A model generated the notes under the pieces. It was not told where the DNA came from. It made no database searches and saw only the letters and a program-made list of their open reading frames with translations. 64,000 bases of DNA, from NCBI GenBank assembly GCA_964016885.1, contig OZ024740.1:301497786-301561785 (forward strand), in the 5' to 3' direction. A program made the translations under genes and the position numbers. Positions 35,528 to 46,009 of this stretch are shown piece after piece. Within the stretch, counting starts at the first letter, position 1; every line of letters begins with the position of its first letter. The DNA is from Eledone cirrhosa (Eukaryota; Mollusca; Cephalopoda; Octopoda; Eledonidae).

Positions 35528-35715
35528 TGTTTCTACTTTAGGTACAAGGCCAGCAATTACCCAGTGCATTACTGGTACTTTATTTTATCGACCCCGTAAG
35601 GATGAAAGGCAAAGTCAACCTCGGCGGGATTTGAACTCAGATCGTAAAGGGACGTAACTATGCTTGAAAGCATGGCGTCCGACCCTCTACCGATACTGCC
35701 AATCCACCGCCCTTA
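35528..35715 (-). mobile_element. tRNA-derived SINE, copy 5
   Basis: Complement of the copy 4 sequence from GTACAAGGCCAGCAATTACC to TCGGTAGAGGGTCGGACGC. Near full length. Confidence 0.87.
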
Positions 35716-35994
35716 TTAAGAATAAACCTTATCAGCTGCATTGCATAACAGTGTGTACGCTCTTTTGACTGTAGCTCACTCTGCACATATAAAATTGAAA
35801 TATTAATTCCAGATAATATCCATAAAATCTAAAACACAATCCTCGACGAAAATTTCGTTCTGACGGTTACATGAAAAGATAATTTGATAATCTAAAGCAA
35901 GATTTAGAAGGTAAATCAATATTCAAAACGTATATATTCAAATGTTTTAATAATACACGTTACATATAAATATAGGAAAGTGAAATATATCTAT

Positions 35995-36175
35995 TGCTGG
36001 ATGTTCTCCCTAACGACAACCATATTAATACAGTTTACACGCTGATTTTTGTCGTGACACGTACACGACAACTTTATAGCATGGAATTATCCTATCTATG
36101 GTGACACCTACATGACCAATTTAAAGAGTGGACCGTGTGTTTTTGTAGTGGCACCTACTTGTATAAGCAGACATT
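35995..36175 (+). mobile_element. Decayed fragment of the central-domain SINE
   Basis: GCTGGATGTTCTCCCTAAC, GTTTACACGCTGATTTTTGT and CGTGACACGTACACGA align with the body at 11798-11900. No head or tail recognised. Confidence 0.55.
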
Positions 36176-36267
36176 ACGGCCAAATACCTATACACCCCAG
36201 AGAAAAGCATTCCCTATATGAAAAGAACAAATCTAGTAAACTTCACACTGGACAAACTTCTTTACGA

Positions 36268-36317
36268 TTTCAATTACTTTCCTAAAAACTGATTTAGGAA
36301 AGTAATTGAAATCTTCA
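36268..36317. repeat. Near-perfect 50-bp palindrome
   Basis: ATTTCAATTACTTTCCTAAA pairs with TTTAGGAAAGTAATTGAAAT around AACTGA. It is an isolated hairpin without microsatellite flanks. Confidence 0.85.
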
Positions 36318-36979
36318 TAAAACGTTAAACTAATAGTAATATATAGAGATCGGAGATAGAATGGAGAGATCAACTGTACATAGTAACACATTGTGAGCAT
36401 ATCACAGAAAGTGAATGTAACATATCTTACAGTGAACCACAAACGAATATGAAAAATATTTTACAATATATAAAAATCCGTTTTAAGTGTAGTATATCTT
36501 CAGTAAGTCATACTTTAAATAGTGTTTTCCCGAGCTCACACACACTCACACATTATTATTTTTGACCCGAAATCCTGATAACACATTCCATGCTTTTCTA
36601 CTCACTATTACATTATCTCCCCTTGTGCAATGTAAGGAGCGACAGTGTTCTTTGTGAATACTTGTTTCACATATTTTAGAATGGCGCTGCGGAAATCGCA
36701 CGGACACCTTATTCTCTTTTTCGTCATGTTCATAATTTTCGATTGAAGCTTTCCTAAACAGCACGGCAACAACAGGTTCCCGAGTCTTTGCACAAGGAGA
36801 AAAAGCCTAGGACTAGAGGAGTTGGCTAAAACTCTGAATTATCCCTGTATTCGTTATGTCTAGCAATTTTTATTTCGTCTCGTTTCCCATTTATTTCTTT
36901 ACATTTCATATATCACATTACGTCGCAAAATCGTACGTTCTCTTTTCTTTTCTCTGACCTTTTGATTACCATACACACA

Positions 36980-36982
36980 CAC

Positions 36983-37015
<33 letters not shown>

Positions 37016-37070
37016 CGTGTATGTGTGCGTGTGGATGTATGTGTGTGTGTGCGTGTGCGAGTGTGTGCAC
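36980..37070. repeat. (TA)n-(TG)n microsatellite
   Basis: Short TA then interrupted TG repeats. Confidence 0.85.
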
Positions 37071-37156
37071 ATAATATAGTTTTCATATCAAATCTGTTAG
37101 ATTGATCTTTCTAATTTAGACAGTGATAGATGCGCGATGCACATGAGCTCAATTTT

Positions 37157-37292
<136 letters not shown>

Positions 37293-37527
37293 GGTGGGAG
37301 ATTATTATGGTGGGAAGCCATGATCAGTTGATTCATGTTTGTTTATAACTCTGTGATGCGTATTTCTCTAAAGATTATCAGTTATGATAGCCTGAAGTCT
37401 TCCGAATGCAAAGCCTATAAAAATAATAAAAGCTCCTAAAAAAATATTAAGTTTAAAAAGTTCCTATAACTTAGTCGAAAAAGATTCGTTTTTGAATAGA
37501 GGGGTCGGCCGAGCGGCGGCCAGCCCA

Positions 37528-37755
37528 TATATATATATGAGAAAAACCACAGACCCTCCATTTCAACTCACCTTTTGAAAAGCATAAGAACTGCGAAACC
37601 GGTAAAGGAACCAAATAAATATATATATTTTTAAAAAAATAAGACTTCAGTTGCATTTTCGATTTCATCTCTTTTTCTTTATACTTTCACTCGTGTAGGA
37701 CACCTCGGTTATTTTTCATTTTGTAAAAAAAACCTCACTTTCTAATATATATATA
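37528..37755 (+). mobile_element. Family F repeat, copy 2
   Basis: Homologue of 22608-22818 in the other orientation, bounded by short (TA)n on both sides. AACTGCGAAACCGGTAAAGG and CACTCGTGTAGGACACCTC are shared. Confidence 0.8.
37571..37608 (+). ncRNA. Hammerhead-like motif, family F copy 2 (C3U with G8A)
   Basis: Same plan as copy 1: CCUU/AAGG stem I, core UUGAAAA, GAAA, AC-CG-GU stem III, GUA. Stem II has one mismatch (GCAU with CUGC). Both copies share the paired core change. Confidence 0.55.
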
Positions 37756-37756
37756 A

Positions 37757-37905
37757 GTTATTACACAACAGTTAGTTCACCATACCGAGAACAATCGTTT
37801 CACCTCAGCGGATCCTCAGCTCGTAATCTTTACGAGCTGAGGATCCGCTAATGTGACACAATTGTCCACGGTATGGTGATCTAACTGTTGTACTTAACTA
37901 TATAT
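37757..37905. mobile_element. Family J palindrome
   Basis: The arms ACAACAGTTAGTTCACCATA and AGCGGATCCTCAGCTCGTAA pair with their complements around TCTT at about 37827. Short TATATA lies on both sides. The left arm has a complete minus-strand hammerhead. In the right arm GAAA has become GACA. Confidence 0.82.
37786..37823 (-). ncRNA. Hammerhead ribozyme motif, family J
   Basis: Stem I CGAG with CUCG. The core CUGAGGA is canonical. Stem II CC-GCUGA-GG is closed by U-U. GAAA is followed by stem III AC-GAUU-GU and triplet GUU. A compact 38-base type I fold. Confidence 0.66.
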
Positions 37906-38169
37906 ATAATGGTACGTTTATGAACATACAAACTCGTATATCTGATGGGATGTAATAGAAAAGTGGGACCTTGCTTATTATGATCAATATGGAAACGATT
38001 GTTATCTGCCAATAAAATGTAATATATGTTGCAACAGTGACTTTGATCATATTTACATTTATTTGCACTCAGCACACAAACCCGATTTAGCAATGGAATA
38101 CAACACGAAATGTGCACCGAGATGTAAATGTAGTTACACGCTTAATAACCTATATATATTTATATTTAT

Positions 38170-38208
<39 letters not shown>

Positions 38209-39390
38209 CATACATAAACGTTTCTTCTTTTTTGTTACGTGTCTGTCTGCTTTCGTGGAAGTATTTAATCGTGGGCGTGTGTTTTTAAGCTAGATGATAT
38301 TAACGGTTGGTTCGTTTACGTAAATCCGTAACACGGTCATTTTCCTGAATATATTCTAATTAGTTTAGTAGTATAGCCCTAAAATGTTGTTCATCTAAAT
38401 CATTTCGATTTTCAAATATTATTGTTTTTGCAATTCATCATTGACACACTGAGTTCGATTAAACGAATTACAATCCTTTCAAAATGTGAATGTTTTTGGC
38501 TGATTTTAAGGAGACTGTTTGCCAATTGAAAAGAAATGGTTCATTTACAGAATTACTAGGCTGTACAAAACTATGCGTAGTTGTAATTAGTTACATCTCA
38601 ATAACGTCTGCCATTGAATTCAACAACATTCGACAATATCTTTCATTCTCCTGTGGTTGGCAAGTTACATTAAGGGTGCATCATAATCGGATTCCCTTAG
38701 ACGTCCAGCTGCGAGACATACCATCCATGTTATAAACAACACATTCAATGCTGAGAAAACTCTTAAAATATTAATAAATTCTGACGGATACATGCTATTT
38801 TCTTACAATTGTATCATGTGCTTTGATGACTTAATATATGATACATGAAATCCATTCCAGAGGTATTTCGCCCTCGCAGCATTAGGTAACTAATCACGAC
38901 TTTCTTAATAATCCTTCTCTGTAAGTAGATTATATTAGTAATCTTTTCCTAAAGCCAGCTACCAGCTTTTGTTTCTCCTTTTCACTTCATTAGAAATTCT
39001 TGTCATCGAAACTGTCTGATCTCTCCATACGGAAAACGCTGTCACTTGCAGATTAGCAGACGGTCTAGAGAGCCATTATTTTATCTCTATTCTAAATAAT
39101 ACAAATCACATAAGCTAAAAACAATTGTATTGCTATGTTTTCTTATGTGGTTTTGGATTTTCTTTTCTCTTATTGAATTATGACTGAGGAATTCTACGAG
39201 TTTTTTTGTTTTTTTTTCACAGAATTGCCAATGAAGAATCTCGTAGAAATACTAGGTTATATTTGTTATATTTGAGTCGAATAAATTGTGTATGGTAAGT
39301 CTTATGATTTGATCATTAATAATTTGGCAATATAACTATGGCACTACACGTTCATTATATAAAACTGCTTAAAAACTTAGCCCTATTATA
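37906..39390. other. Mostly unique DNA, no gene seen
   Basis: (TA)n at 38178-38205. No other repeat and no supported frame. Confidence 0.5.
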
Positions 39391-39585
39391 CATCCATTGG
39401 TGGAGTGGCTGTATCGGTAGAGGGTCGGATCCCATGCTTTGACGCATAGAGTTACGGCCCTTGCCATTCTGAGTTCAAATGCCACCGAGGATAATTTGCC
39501 TTTCATCCTTACGGGGTCGATAAAATAAAGTAGCAGTAATGCACTAGATAATTGCTGGCCTTGTGCCAAAAGTAGAAACGACTTT
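39391..39585 (+). mobile_element. tRNA-derived SINE, copy 6
   Basis: GGTGGAGTGGCTGTATCGGT through GAGTTCAAATGCCACCGAGG to GCCTTGTGCCAAAAGTAGAA. The A-box region is mutated (GGCTGTATCGG). Confidence 0.85.
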
Positions 39586-39754
39586 TATAAATAGGGAGGG
39601 AAGTTGTAAAAAACATGACATATCACCATATTCTCCTTAAGCAATTGTTAGATAAAAGTGAGGAAACATATAGACAGGTATATTAGAACTATATTAAGCA
39701 TGACTGTTTTCAAGTATCATGCATCAGAGACTACATTTTCCTATTTCTCACACA

Positions 39755-39825
39755 CTCACACTACTACTCTAAGTATTGAGTACTATGGTGTGTTATGGTC
39801 CATATGGCTCCTTACCACATTTCCT

Positions 39826-39828
<3 letters not shown>
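39755..39828 (+). mobile_element. Family A, right-arm fragment (copy 5)
   Basis: ACTCTAAGTATTGAGTACTA then CCTTACCACATTTCCTTCG, ending at (TA)n 39829-39861. The palindrome core is absent. Confidence 0.75.

Positions 39829-39861
<33 letters not shown>
39829..39861. repeat. (TA)n microsatellite
   Basis: TA repeat between the family A fragment and family L. Confidence 0.95.
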
Positions 39862-39867
<6 letters not shown>

Positions 39868-39904
39868 TATAGAAGTTTGCTTGAAGCATTGTGGAATAAT
39901 AAGG

Positions 39905-40566
39905 TAAATTACTTTAAGTCGTTTGGAAGCCTCGACAATGCAGATGGGTAAATCTCCGGGTAACAAGATCCGGTGGTGGAGAGAGAGATGTAAGTGGGTG
40001 TACGGTGAGATGCGTGGCGTGTAGAAGACTGCTAGTGAGTAGAGGAATGTAGGAAAGAGCGTAAAGGATAAAAATAAAAATAACAACACGAGATAGAGTT
40101 TCCTTGGGAGAGATTTCATTGTCCCTACATATTTCGGATTCACATCCATCAACAGACGTTTTTTTCCGGGGTGGTGGGGGTTGGTGAGTTGGGGGGTGAA
40201 AGGTTGTCTGTCCGAAAGGTGCGAAACGTGTCCTCCGCTGTTCGTTGTTTTGAAAACAATGAACAGCGGAGGACACGTTTCGCACCTTTCCGGTAGACAA
40301 CCCCCCCCCCCTCCCCCGGAAATAACCCTAGTTGATGGATGTGAATCCGGAATATATATGGAACATTAAATCTCTCCCAACGTAACTCTATCTCGTGTTG
40401 TTATTTTTATTTTTATCCTTTACGCTCTTTCCTACTTACGCTGCAGTCTTCTACGCGCCACGCATCTCAATGTACACCCACTTACATCTCTCTCTCTCCA
40501 CCACCGGATCTTGTTACCCGGAGATTTACCCATCTTCATTGTCGAGGCTTCCAAACGACTTAAAAA
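39905..40566. mobile_element. Family L palindrome, copy 2
   Basis: The arms 39915-40245 and 40255-40566 pair nearly throughout, from AAGTCGTTTGGAAGCCTCGA to its complement, with a centre at TTTTGAAAACAA. Differences include a G-rich against C-rich length change (40170-40200 and 40300-40318). GAAACGTGUC occurs in both arms but no CUGANGA core precedes it. Confidence 0.85.
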
Positions 40567-40684
40567 TATATAATATATATATATATACATATATTATACT
40601 TATATATATATATATATAGAAATGAAAAGTATTGAAATTATTATGAGCACACACACACACATATATATATATATATTTTTTTTT

Positions 40685-41098
40685 CTTTCGCACCCTTGGT
40701 CAGGCAGGTTCGCTTTTTTCTCTCTCTCTCCTCTACGATTTCACAGAATTTACGTTCACCGAATTCACAGTCTAGATTCCTTCTTCCTTCCGTTAGACCT
40801 GTACGGAATTCCTTCCTTGCTCACATTCCAACCAGGTTTGATGGTCTTTATTCTCTCTCGTTCACGATTTCACCAAACTTATATTCATGGAAATTTGGGA
40901 CTTGACTCATTCTTCCTCATTTTTCGTTGCTTCACCATTTTTGTTTGATTACACTCTCGTGTGCCCTTTATTTACGTGTCCCAACGACTTTTTTTAGCCG
41001 TTTCTCGCACCAACCGGAGGTATATGGTCTTTAAAGCGATGAAATACCAATGATGGTTGGAATATCACTGATGAAGGACTAACTTTATTCATATGTAA
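40685..41098 (+). repeat. Direct repeat of about 415 bp, unit 1
   Basis: TTTCGCACCCTTGGTCAGGC to CACTGATGAAGGACTAACTT. Over 90% alike by eye to unit 2. Confidence 0.85.
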
Positions 41099-41321
41099 CC
41101 CAATAGCAACCACGCAGCACGTTTATTCTCATATTTACACATATTTTTCCCCCGCTGTGATCCGTCTATTTCAGTCTTACTGCTTCCTCTTTCTCTGTAT
41201 CTTTATCCTCTCTAACAGTCACTCTCTATGTTAGCCTCTTCCTCACCCTTCACTCACTCAATCTCTGTTACTACCTCTCCTCCTGCTCCTTCTTCCCGTT
41301 TGACCTGTGCGTAATTCTTCT
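41099..41321 (+). other. CT-rich spacer between direct repeats
   Basis: Pyrimidine-rich, without recognisable genes. Confidence 0.5.
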
Positions 41322-41735
41322 CTTTCGCACCCTTGGTCAGACAGGTTCGCTTTTTTTCTCTCTCTCGTCTACGATTTCACAGAACTTACGTTCACCGAAT
41401 TCACAGACTAGGTTCCTTCTTTCTCCCGTTAGACCTGTACGGAATTCCTTCCTTGCTCACATTCCAACCAGGTTTGATGGTCTTTATTCTCTCTCGTTCA
41501 CGATTTCACCGAACTTATATTCATGGAAATTTGGGACTTGACTCCTTCTTCCTCACTTTTCGTTGCTTCACCATCTTTGTTTGTTTACACTCTCGTGTCC
41601 CCTTTATTTACGTGTCCCAACGACTTTTTTTAGCCGTTGCTCGCACCAACCGGAGGTATATGGTCTTTAAAGAGATGAAATACCAATCATGGTTGGAAGA
41701 TCACTGATGAAGGACAAACTTTATTCATATATATA
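41322..41735 (+). repeat. Direct repeat of about 415 bp, unit 2
   Basis: Second copy. A 124-codon frame spans it, but the same region in unit 1 is shifted, so coding is unlikely. The repeat spacing would suit an LTR pair or a tandem retroelement, but no ends are diagnostic. Confidence 0.8.
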
Positions 41736-41787
41736 CGTGATCGAGACGAAACGAGGATGTATTTGAATACATTAAATAATGAGAAGA

Positions 41788-42065
41788 CTCATCGCTAGAA
41801 CAGCCATATACTGTCAAAGACAGCTATGTGCAAGATTGACTTAGAGGACAGAAACCAGCCCTTTCGGTGCGTCGGCACACACCTCTTTGACCCCTAAACC
41901 TTCAATGCTTTCCATATTTCATCTGCTTTTGACGCAGCCCGTTGATCATCTGTCAGTCGAGGGCTGGGCACTGGTGTCTGTACTGTGAGGCATGTCTGAT
42001 CATCGCTGTCCTTTGACACCAGTCGGGTGTTTTAAGGGCTGTTCTAGCGATGAGGTTTCTCATTT
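41788..42065. mobile_element. Short inverted-repeat element
   Basis: AATGAGAAGACTCATCGCTA and the complement of the segment ending GATGAGGTTTCTCATT form terminal inverted repeats of about 28 bases, each running through CTAGAACAGCC. The interior is GC-richer with no coding. Likely a non-autonomous DNA element or another palindromic retro-repeat. Confidence 0.6.
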
Positions 42066-43279
42066 ATATATAATATATTTATCTTGTTTTTGAGCTATGT
42101 TATGCTGCTAAATTTATAATTTCAAGTGACGAATATATACCTAGTTCTCTGTATCCCTAGTTCTATTTTACTTATTGATTTCTCAAAGGTGGGTGCTGAT
42201 TTACTGGCGTTTGAATCTGATGTTTGTTATTGTTTTTTATTTAAGCAATATTTCATCTCACACGTGCCCTATAATCGTGAGATGATGTACTTATAATTCC
42301 GATAGATACTATCTAAATGAATAAAGCACTACAGTTGTGCGTCACTAAAGTGGATCAAGATGCATCATATATATATATAAATACTGTATAATTAATCTAT
42401 ATATTCTGCTACAGAACAGGTCGTAGTTGGTAGATAACGATACGCAAAACAGATACGATGGCTAGTTGCAATGCGATATGAGCGAGCACCTGGCAGACGG
42501 ATAAGCAACTCTGGACTAAAAGCAATAACTCACTAGGGGAGATGGAATGACAGGTGACATATTTATCTCCCCAAAAAGCTCTTAAAACCCAGTTATGTTG
42601 CTACGGCGACTCGAGAAAAGGCCGTCGGTAAAATAGCCTATTGTTTGGAGGTCAGAGAAAAGTACCAGATAGGTTAATGGCGCGAAGAAGACCAACAAAC
42701 ATCACTGCAATATGGTAAGGCACAATGGAGTCACTCATACCGCATTGTCTTTCAGGGATACGTTCAGGACATATCTAGGAGGTGCCTGATCGAAGAAATA
42801 TTTTGCAGTCTCCATTTCATGGTGTAAAGCTAGCGATGGGCTTATGACTAGGCCTGAGAGGCGTGGGATGGGCGCACAACGATTGTGTGTAGCGAGAATC
42901 AAAAGAAAATATTGAAGGGAGCAAATCGTAAAAGGTGGAACCTGGTATATCATAAACTTTACAGAAAAGGAGCAGGAACTTGTGGAGAGTTTGTCGAAAC
43001 TGACGCCACGATCCTCCCAGGAATAATTTGGCAAAGATGTTCAATTGCTAATCGTCTGTTTGTTTCCAAAAACCAGAGATATTAGTTCTCGGATCCATAT
43101 GACAGTCTTTTCAAATATATCATAATAAATAAAACAAGATTCCAAAACTACACCGTTTCTTGCATACACATAGTTTTTATCTCTGCTTTCATTTTGTGTG
43201 TAAATTATTTCGCAAATGGTCACATTTCACATTGTAATTCCGAATCGTTTTTATATGGGGCATGGTTCTGAATTAATTG

Positions 43280-43280
<1 letters not shown>
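42066..43280. other. Unassigned DNA, no gene supported
   Basis: Frames of 66-99 codons at 42735-43085 on both strands show no known family. Confidence 0.45.
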
Positions 43281-43370
<90 letters not shown>

Positions 43371-43400
43371 TATGTATATTTAATATATATATATATATAG
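43281..43400. repeat. (TA)n microsatellite
   Basis: About 120 bases of TA with an AAATATATG interruption. Confidence 0.95.
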
Positions 43401-44948
43401 GATAAATTATGACCCCGACGGCAGAGCTCAAGCCGTTTTGACGGCTATTTCTGGAGTAAAGTAAGAGTTTTTTTTAGTTTGGTAAATAAATAGCCTAACT
43501 TTTCAAGGGCCTTATATGGAAATAGTGTAGTTGTCAAGGTGATTAGTCAAAATTTGTAGCGGACCCAGAAAAGTATATCAGGGCAATGGGTGTGGGGTTG
43601 GGATGGATAAACGTGCCTGTAGAACGATTGGAAAGTGGGTAGAGCCGGTCAAGCGTAGAAGGTGAAATATACACGGCAAATTCAAAGGAATGTGTATGAA
43701 AACGCCAGAGGAGGTTGGCGAAAATGGTATCTTTAGAAACTGGAGGAGGGACGTTATGGAGATAGTAATTCAAATGCGATTAGGGCGACAAAGAAAAAAA
43801 ATATAATGAAAAAGAATATAATAAAAAAAATGAGTGAAATATGCAACAGAAAGTAAGATTGGAAAGTGAGAAGTGAAAAAAGGAGTTTAACACAGCTGCT
43901 ATATTTCGGCCAAACCCACAGAAAGAGATGGTAGATGAGAATAATTGAAGAATTTAGTATTAAAAAGTTAGTATTAAAAATTAATACCACATATCTGCGG
44001 ACTAACACAGCTGCTATGAATAGTTAGTGTAGCGTAATCAGCGAAAGCTATCTGTAGGTTACTAGCGTGGGGGTACTGAGGTTAAAGAGACCCGATGGGC
44101 TGCCTCGGGGTGACAAAAGGGGAAACACAAAAAAAAAGAAACGAACGAGGAAGAAGTTCGGTGGTGCAAATAAGTGATATGGGGAGACAAAGGGAAGAAG
44201 AGAACATGGAGGAAAAGAAAAGAGGTATATCTACCTATATCAGTATGGGTTTACCCTATCTTATTCGGCAAGTGGGATGTTTCAGCCCTACTCCATCCAC
44301 CCGGATCGTTAGCGGGTTTGAGGGCGAGGTAAGTCTTCCGCAATCTGTGTTTGCATGCAGTTACCAGTTCATCTGTTTTTGTTTAGGAGTTGACCCTTCG
44401 TAAACAGCATTTGTAATGTTCTCTCCGAGCATAAGTTACACAGACGGCGTCCTCCCGTGTAAGAATTAGCTCTGGACAGTAAGCTCCAAGTAAGATGGTA
44501 AGTTATATTATTATCTTGGAGGTCCCAGATATGGCCCGAAAGAGTGGTGGCATGTCGCCGGACCGGGTTCCGGAACGTATGTCGGTGTTGGTAGAGCCGG
44601 GTCTTAAAGTCACTTGACCGGCTACCCACTCCCCTATCGTTCTACAGGCAAGTTCAGCCATCCCCACCCCGCACCCATTGCCATGATATACTTTTATGTG
44701 TCCGCTACAAATTTTGACCAATCCACTTGACAACTACAATATTTCCATATGAGGAAGTACCCTTGAAAAGTTCGGCCATTTATTGACCAGACTAAAAAGA
44801 CTCTTACTTTAGTCCAGAAATAGCCGTCGAAACAGCTTAAGCTCTGCCGTCGGGGTCATACTTTCTCCTATTATTCACTCTTCTACCATAAGTATTGAGT
44901 ATTCTGGTGCGCTATTGTCCATCTGGTTCCTAACCACAACTCCTCCGT
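43401..44948. mobile_element. Family A long form, 1.5 kb, with internal GIY-YIG fragment (copy 6)
   Basis: The arms extend far beyond those of other copies. The left runs 43401-43650 and the right 44612-44948, pairing through AAATTTGTAGCGGAC and CCTGTAGAACGAT. The interior of about 1 kb is A-rich and holds a minus-strand GIY-YIG fragment. The short family A palindromes could be internal-deletion derivatives of this form. (TA)n bounds both ends. Confidence 0.75.
44300..44629 (-). pseudogene. C-terminal GIY-YIG nuclease fragment of a PLE
   Basis: The minus-strand frame 44629-44369 reads GSRSSDFKTRLYQHRHTFRN, then TTLSGHIWDLQDNNI, then RRLCNLCSERTLQML and LLNKNR before a stop. After the stop the same frame continues with residues like the end of the family (TGNCMQTQ). 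This order (FK-R...H...F...LS-H-W...C-LC-E...LN) is typical of GIY-YIG domains at the C-terminus of PLE-type proteins. No reverse transcriptase is nearby. The nuclease begins almost exactly where the inverted-repeat arm ends. Confidence 0.75.
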
Positions 44949-44969
44949 TATATATATATACATATATAT

Positions 44970-45062
<93 letters not shown>
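44949..45062. repeat. (TA)n microsatellite
   Basis: TA repeat with TACATACA interruptions near its left end. Confidence 0.95.
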
Positions 45063-45064
<2 letters not shown>

Positions 45065-45067
45065 TAT

Positions 45068-45241
45068 ATCAGGACCCGATTGCTTAGCTCCGGCCATTTC
45101 GACAGCTGGTTTGGATCTATCTGTCGAAATGGCGGTGCTCAGCCATCGGGGTCCTGACTCTTTTCCTATACCCACTCTACCACCCTAAGTATAGAGTACT
45201 CTGGTGCATAATGGTCCACCTGGTTTCTCACCATAGTTTTT
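45068..45241. mobile_element. Family A repeat, copy 7
   Basis: The arms CTCCGGCCATTTCGACAG and CTGTCGAAATGGCGGTGCTC are more divergent than in the other copies. The long right part ends GGTTTCTCACCATAG. Confidence 0.78.
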
Positions 45242-45284
45242 TAAATTATATATTTATTTATATATATATATATATATACATATA

Positions 45285-45545
45285 TACACACATATGTACG
45301 TATGGGTTTTATCGAACATTAATAATAATGTTCTACTCGTTTGTAAATAAAATGCCCGATCTGAAGCTGTGCCATGCCGATCGTCACCCGTTTGTTCAAC
45401 ACTGGTTTTGAGGAACAATCAACATGTTTCTGGACCATTGCCATTCATCTGGACTGTATATCTCAGCCAGTCTGTTGAACAGTTAAAACTATATACTACT
45501 TTCTTAAGTACACACCGGCAAAAATTCAACTCGGCCCTTTGTTAA
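45285..45545 (-). mobile_element. Family D repeat, single arm, copy 3
   Basis: Homologue of 12468-12740: TCGAACATTAATAATAATGT, TTTGTTCAACACTGG, ATCAACATGTTTCTGG, CTGTTGAACAG. TA/TG tract on its left. Confidence 0.75.
45415..45457 (-). ncRNA. Hammerhead-like motif, family D copy 3 (U4 changed)
   Basis: Stem I ACAGUC pairs with GAUUGU over six positions. Two pairs differ from the 12618 copy but stay paired (one as G-U, one restored C-G). The core reads CAGAUGA, so U4 is A. Stem II UGG-CCA, GAAA, AC-AU-GU and triplet GUU are kept. Confidence 0.6.
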
Positions 45546-45568
45546 CTAAGAAATCGAATATTATTATT

Positions 45569-45757
45569 AATGTGGTGGATTGGCAGTATCGGTAGAGGGT
45601 CGGACGCCATGCTTTCCAGCATAGTTACGTCCCTTTACGATCTGAGTTCAAATCCCGCCAGGTTAACTTTGCCTTTCATCCTTACGGGGTCGATAAAATA
45701 AAGTACTAGTAATGCACTTGTTAATTGCTGGCCTTGTGCCTAAAAGTAGAAACAATT
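45569..45757 (+). mobile_element. tRNA-derived SINE, copy 7
   Basis: TGGTGGATTGGCAGTATCGG to CTGGCCTTGTGCCTAAAAGT, full length with small indels. Confidence 0.87.
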
Positions 45758-45782
45758 AATAATGTACCATATAACCCACACA

Positions 45783-45787
<5 letters not shown>

Positions 45788-45825
<38 letters not shown>

Positions 45826-45858
45826 GTATGTGTGTAGATGTATGTATATATATACATG

Positions 45859-45891
<33 letters not shown>

Positions 45892-45962
45892 ATGTGTATA
45901 TATATATATATGTATGTATGTGTGTGTGTGTGTGTATGTGTGTGTATGTGTGTGCGTGTACA
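45788..45962. repeat. Compound (TA)n-(TATG)n-(TG)n
   Basis: Alternating TA, TATG and TG blocks over about 175 bases. Confidence 0.95.
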
Positions 45963-46009
45963 TGTGCATACTTACATTTATATATCAGCTGTGCTAAGGC
46001 GAGAAATTA

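Noticed and set aside
41060..41710. CUGAUGA at the ends of the 415-bp direct repeats, also at 51326 and 60433
   Set aside because: No GAAA within a plausible stem II distance and no stem I pairing.
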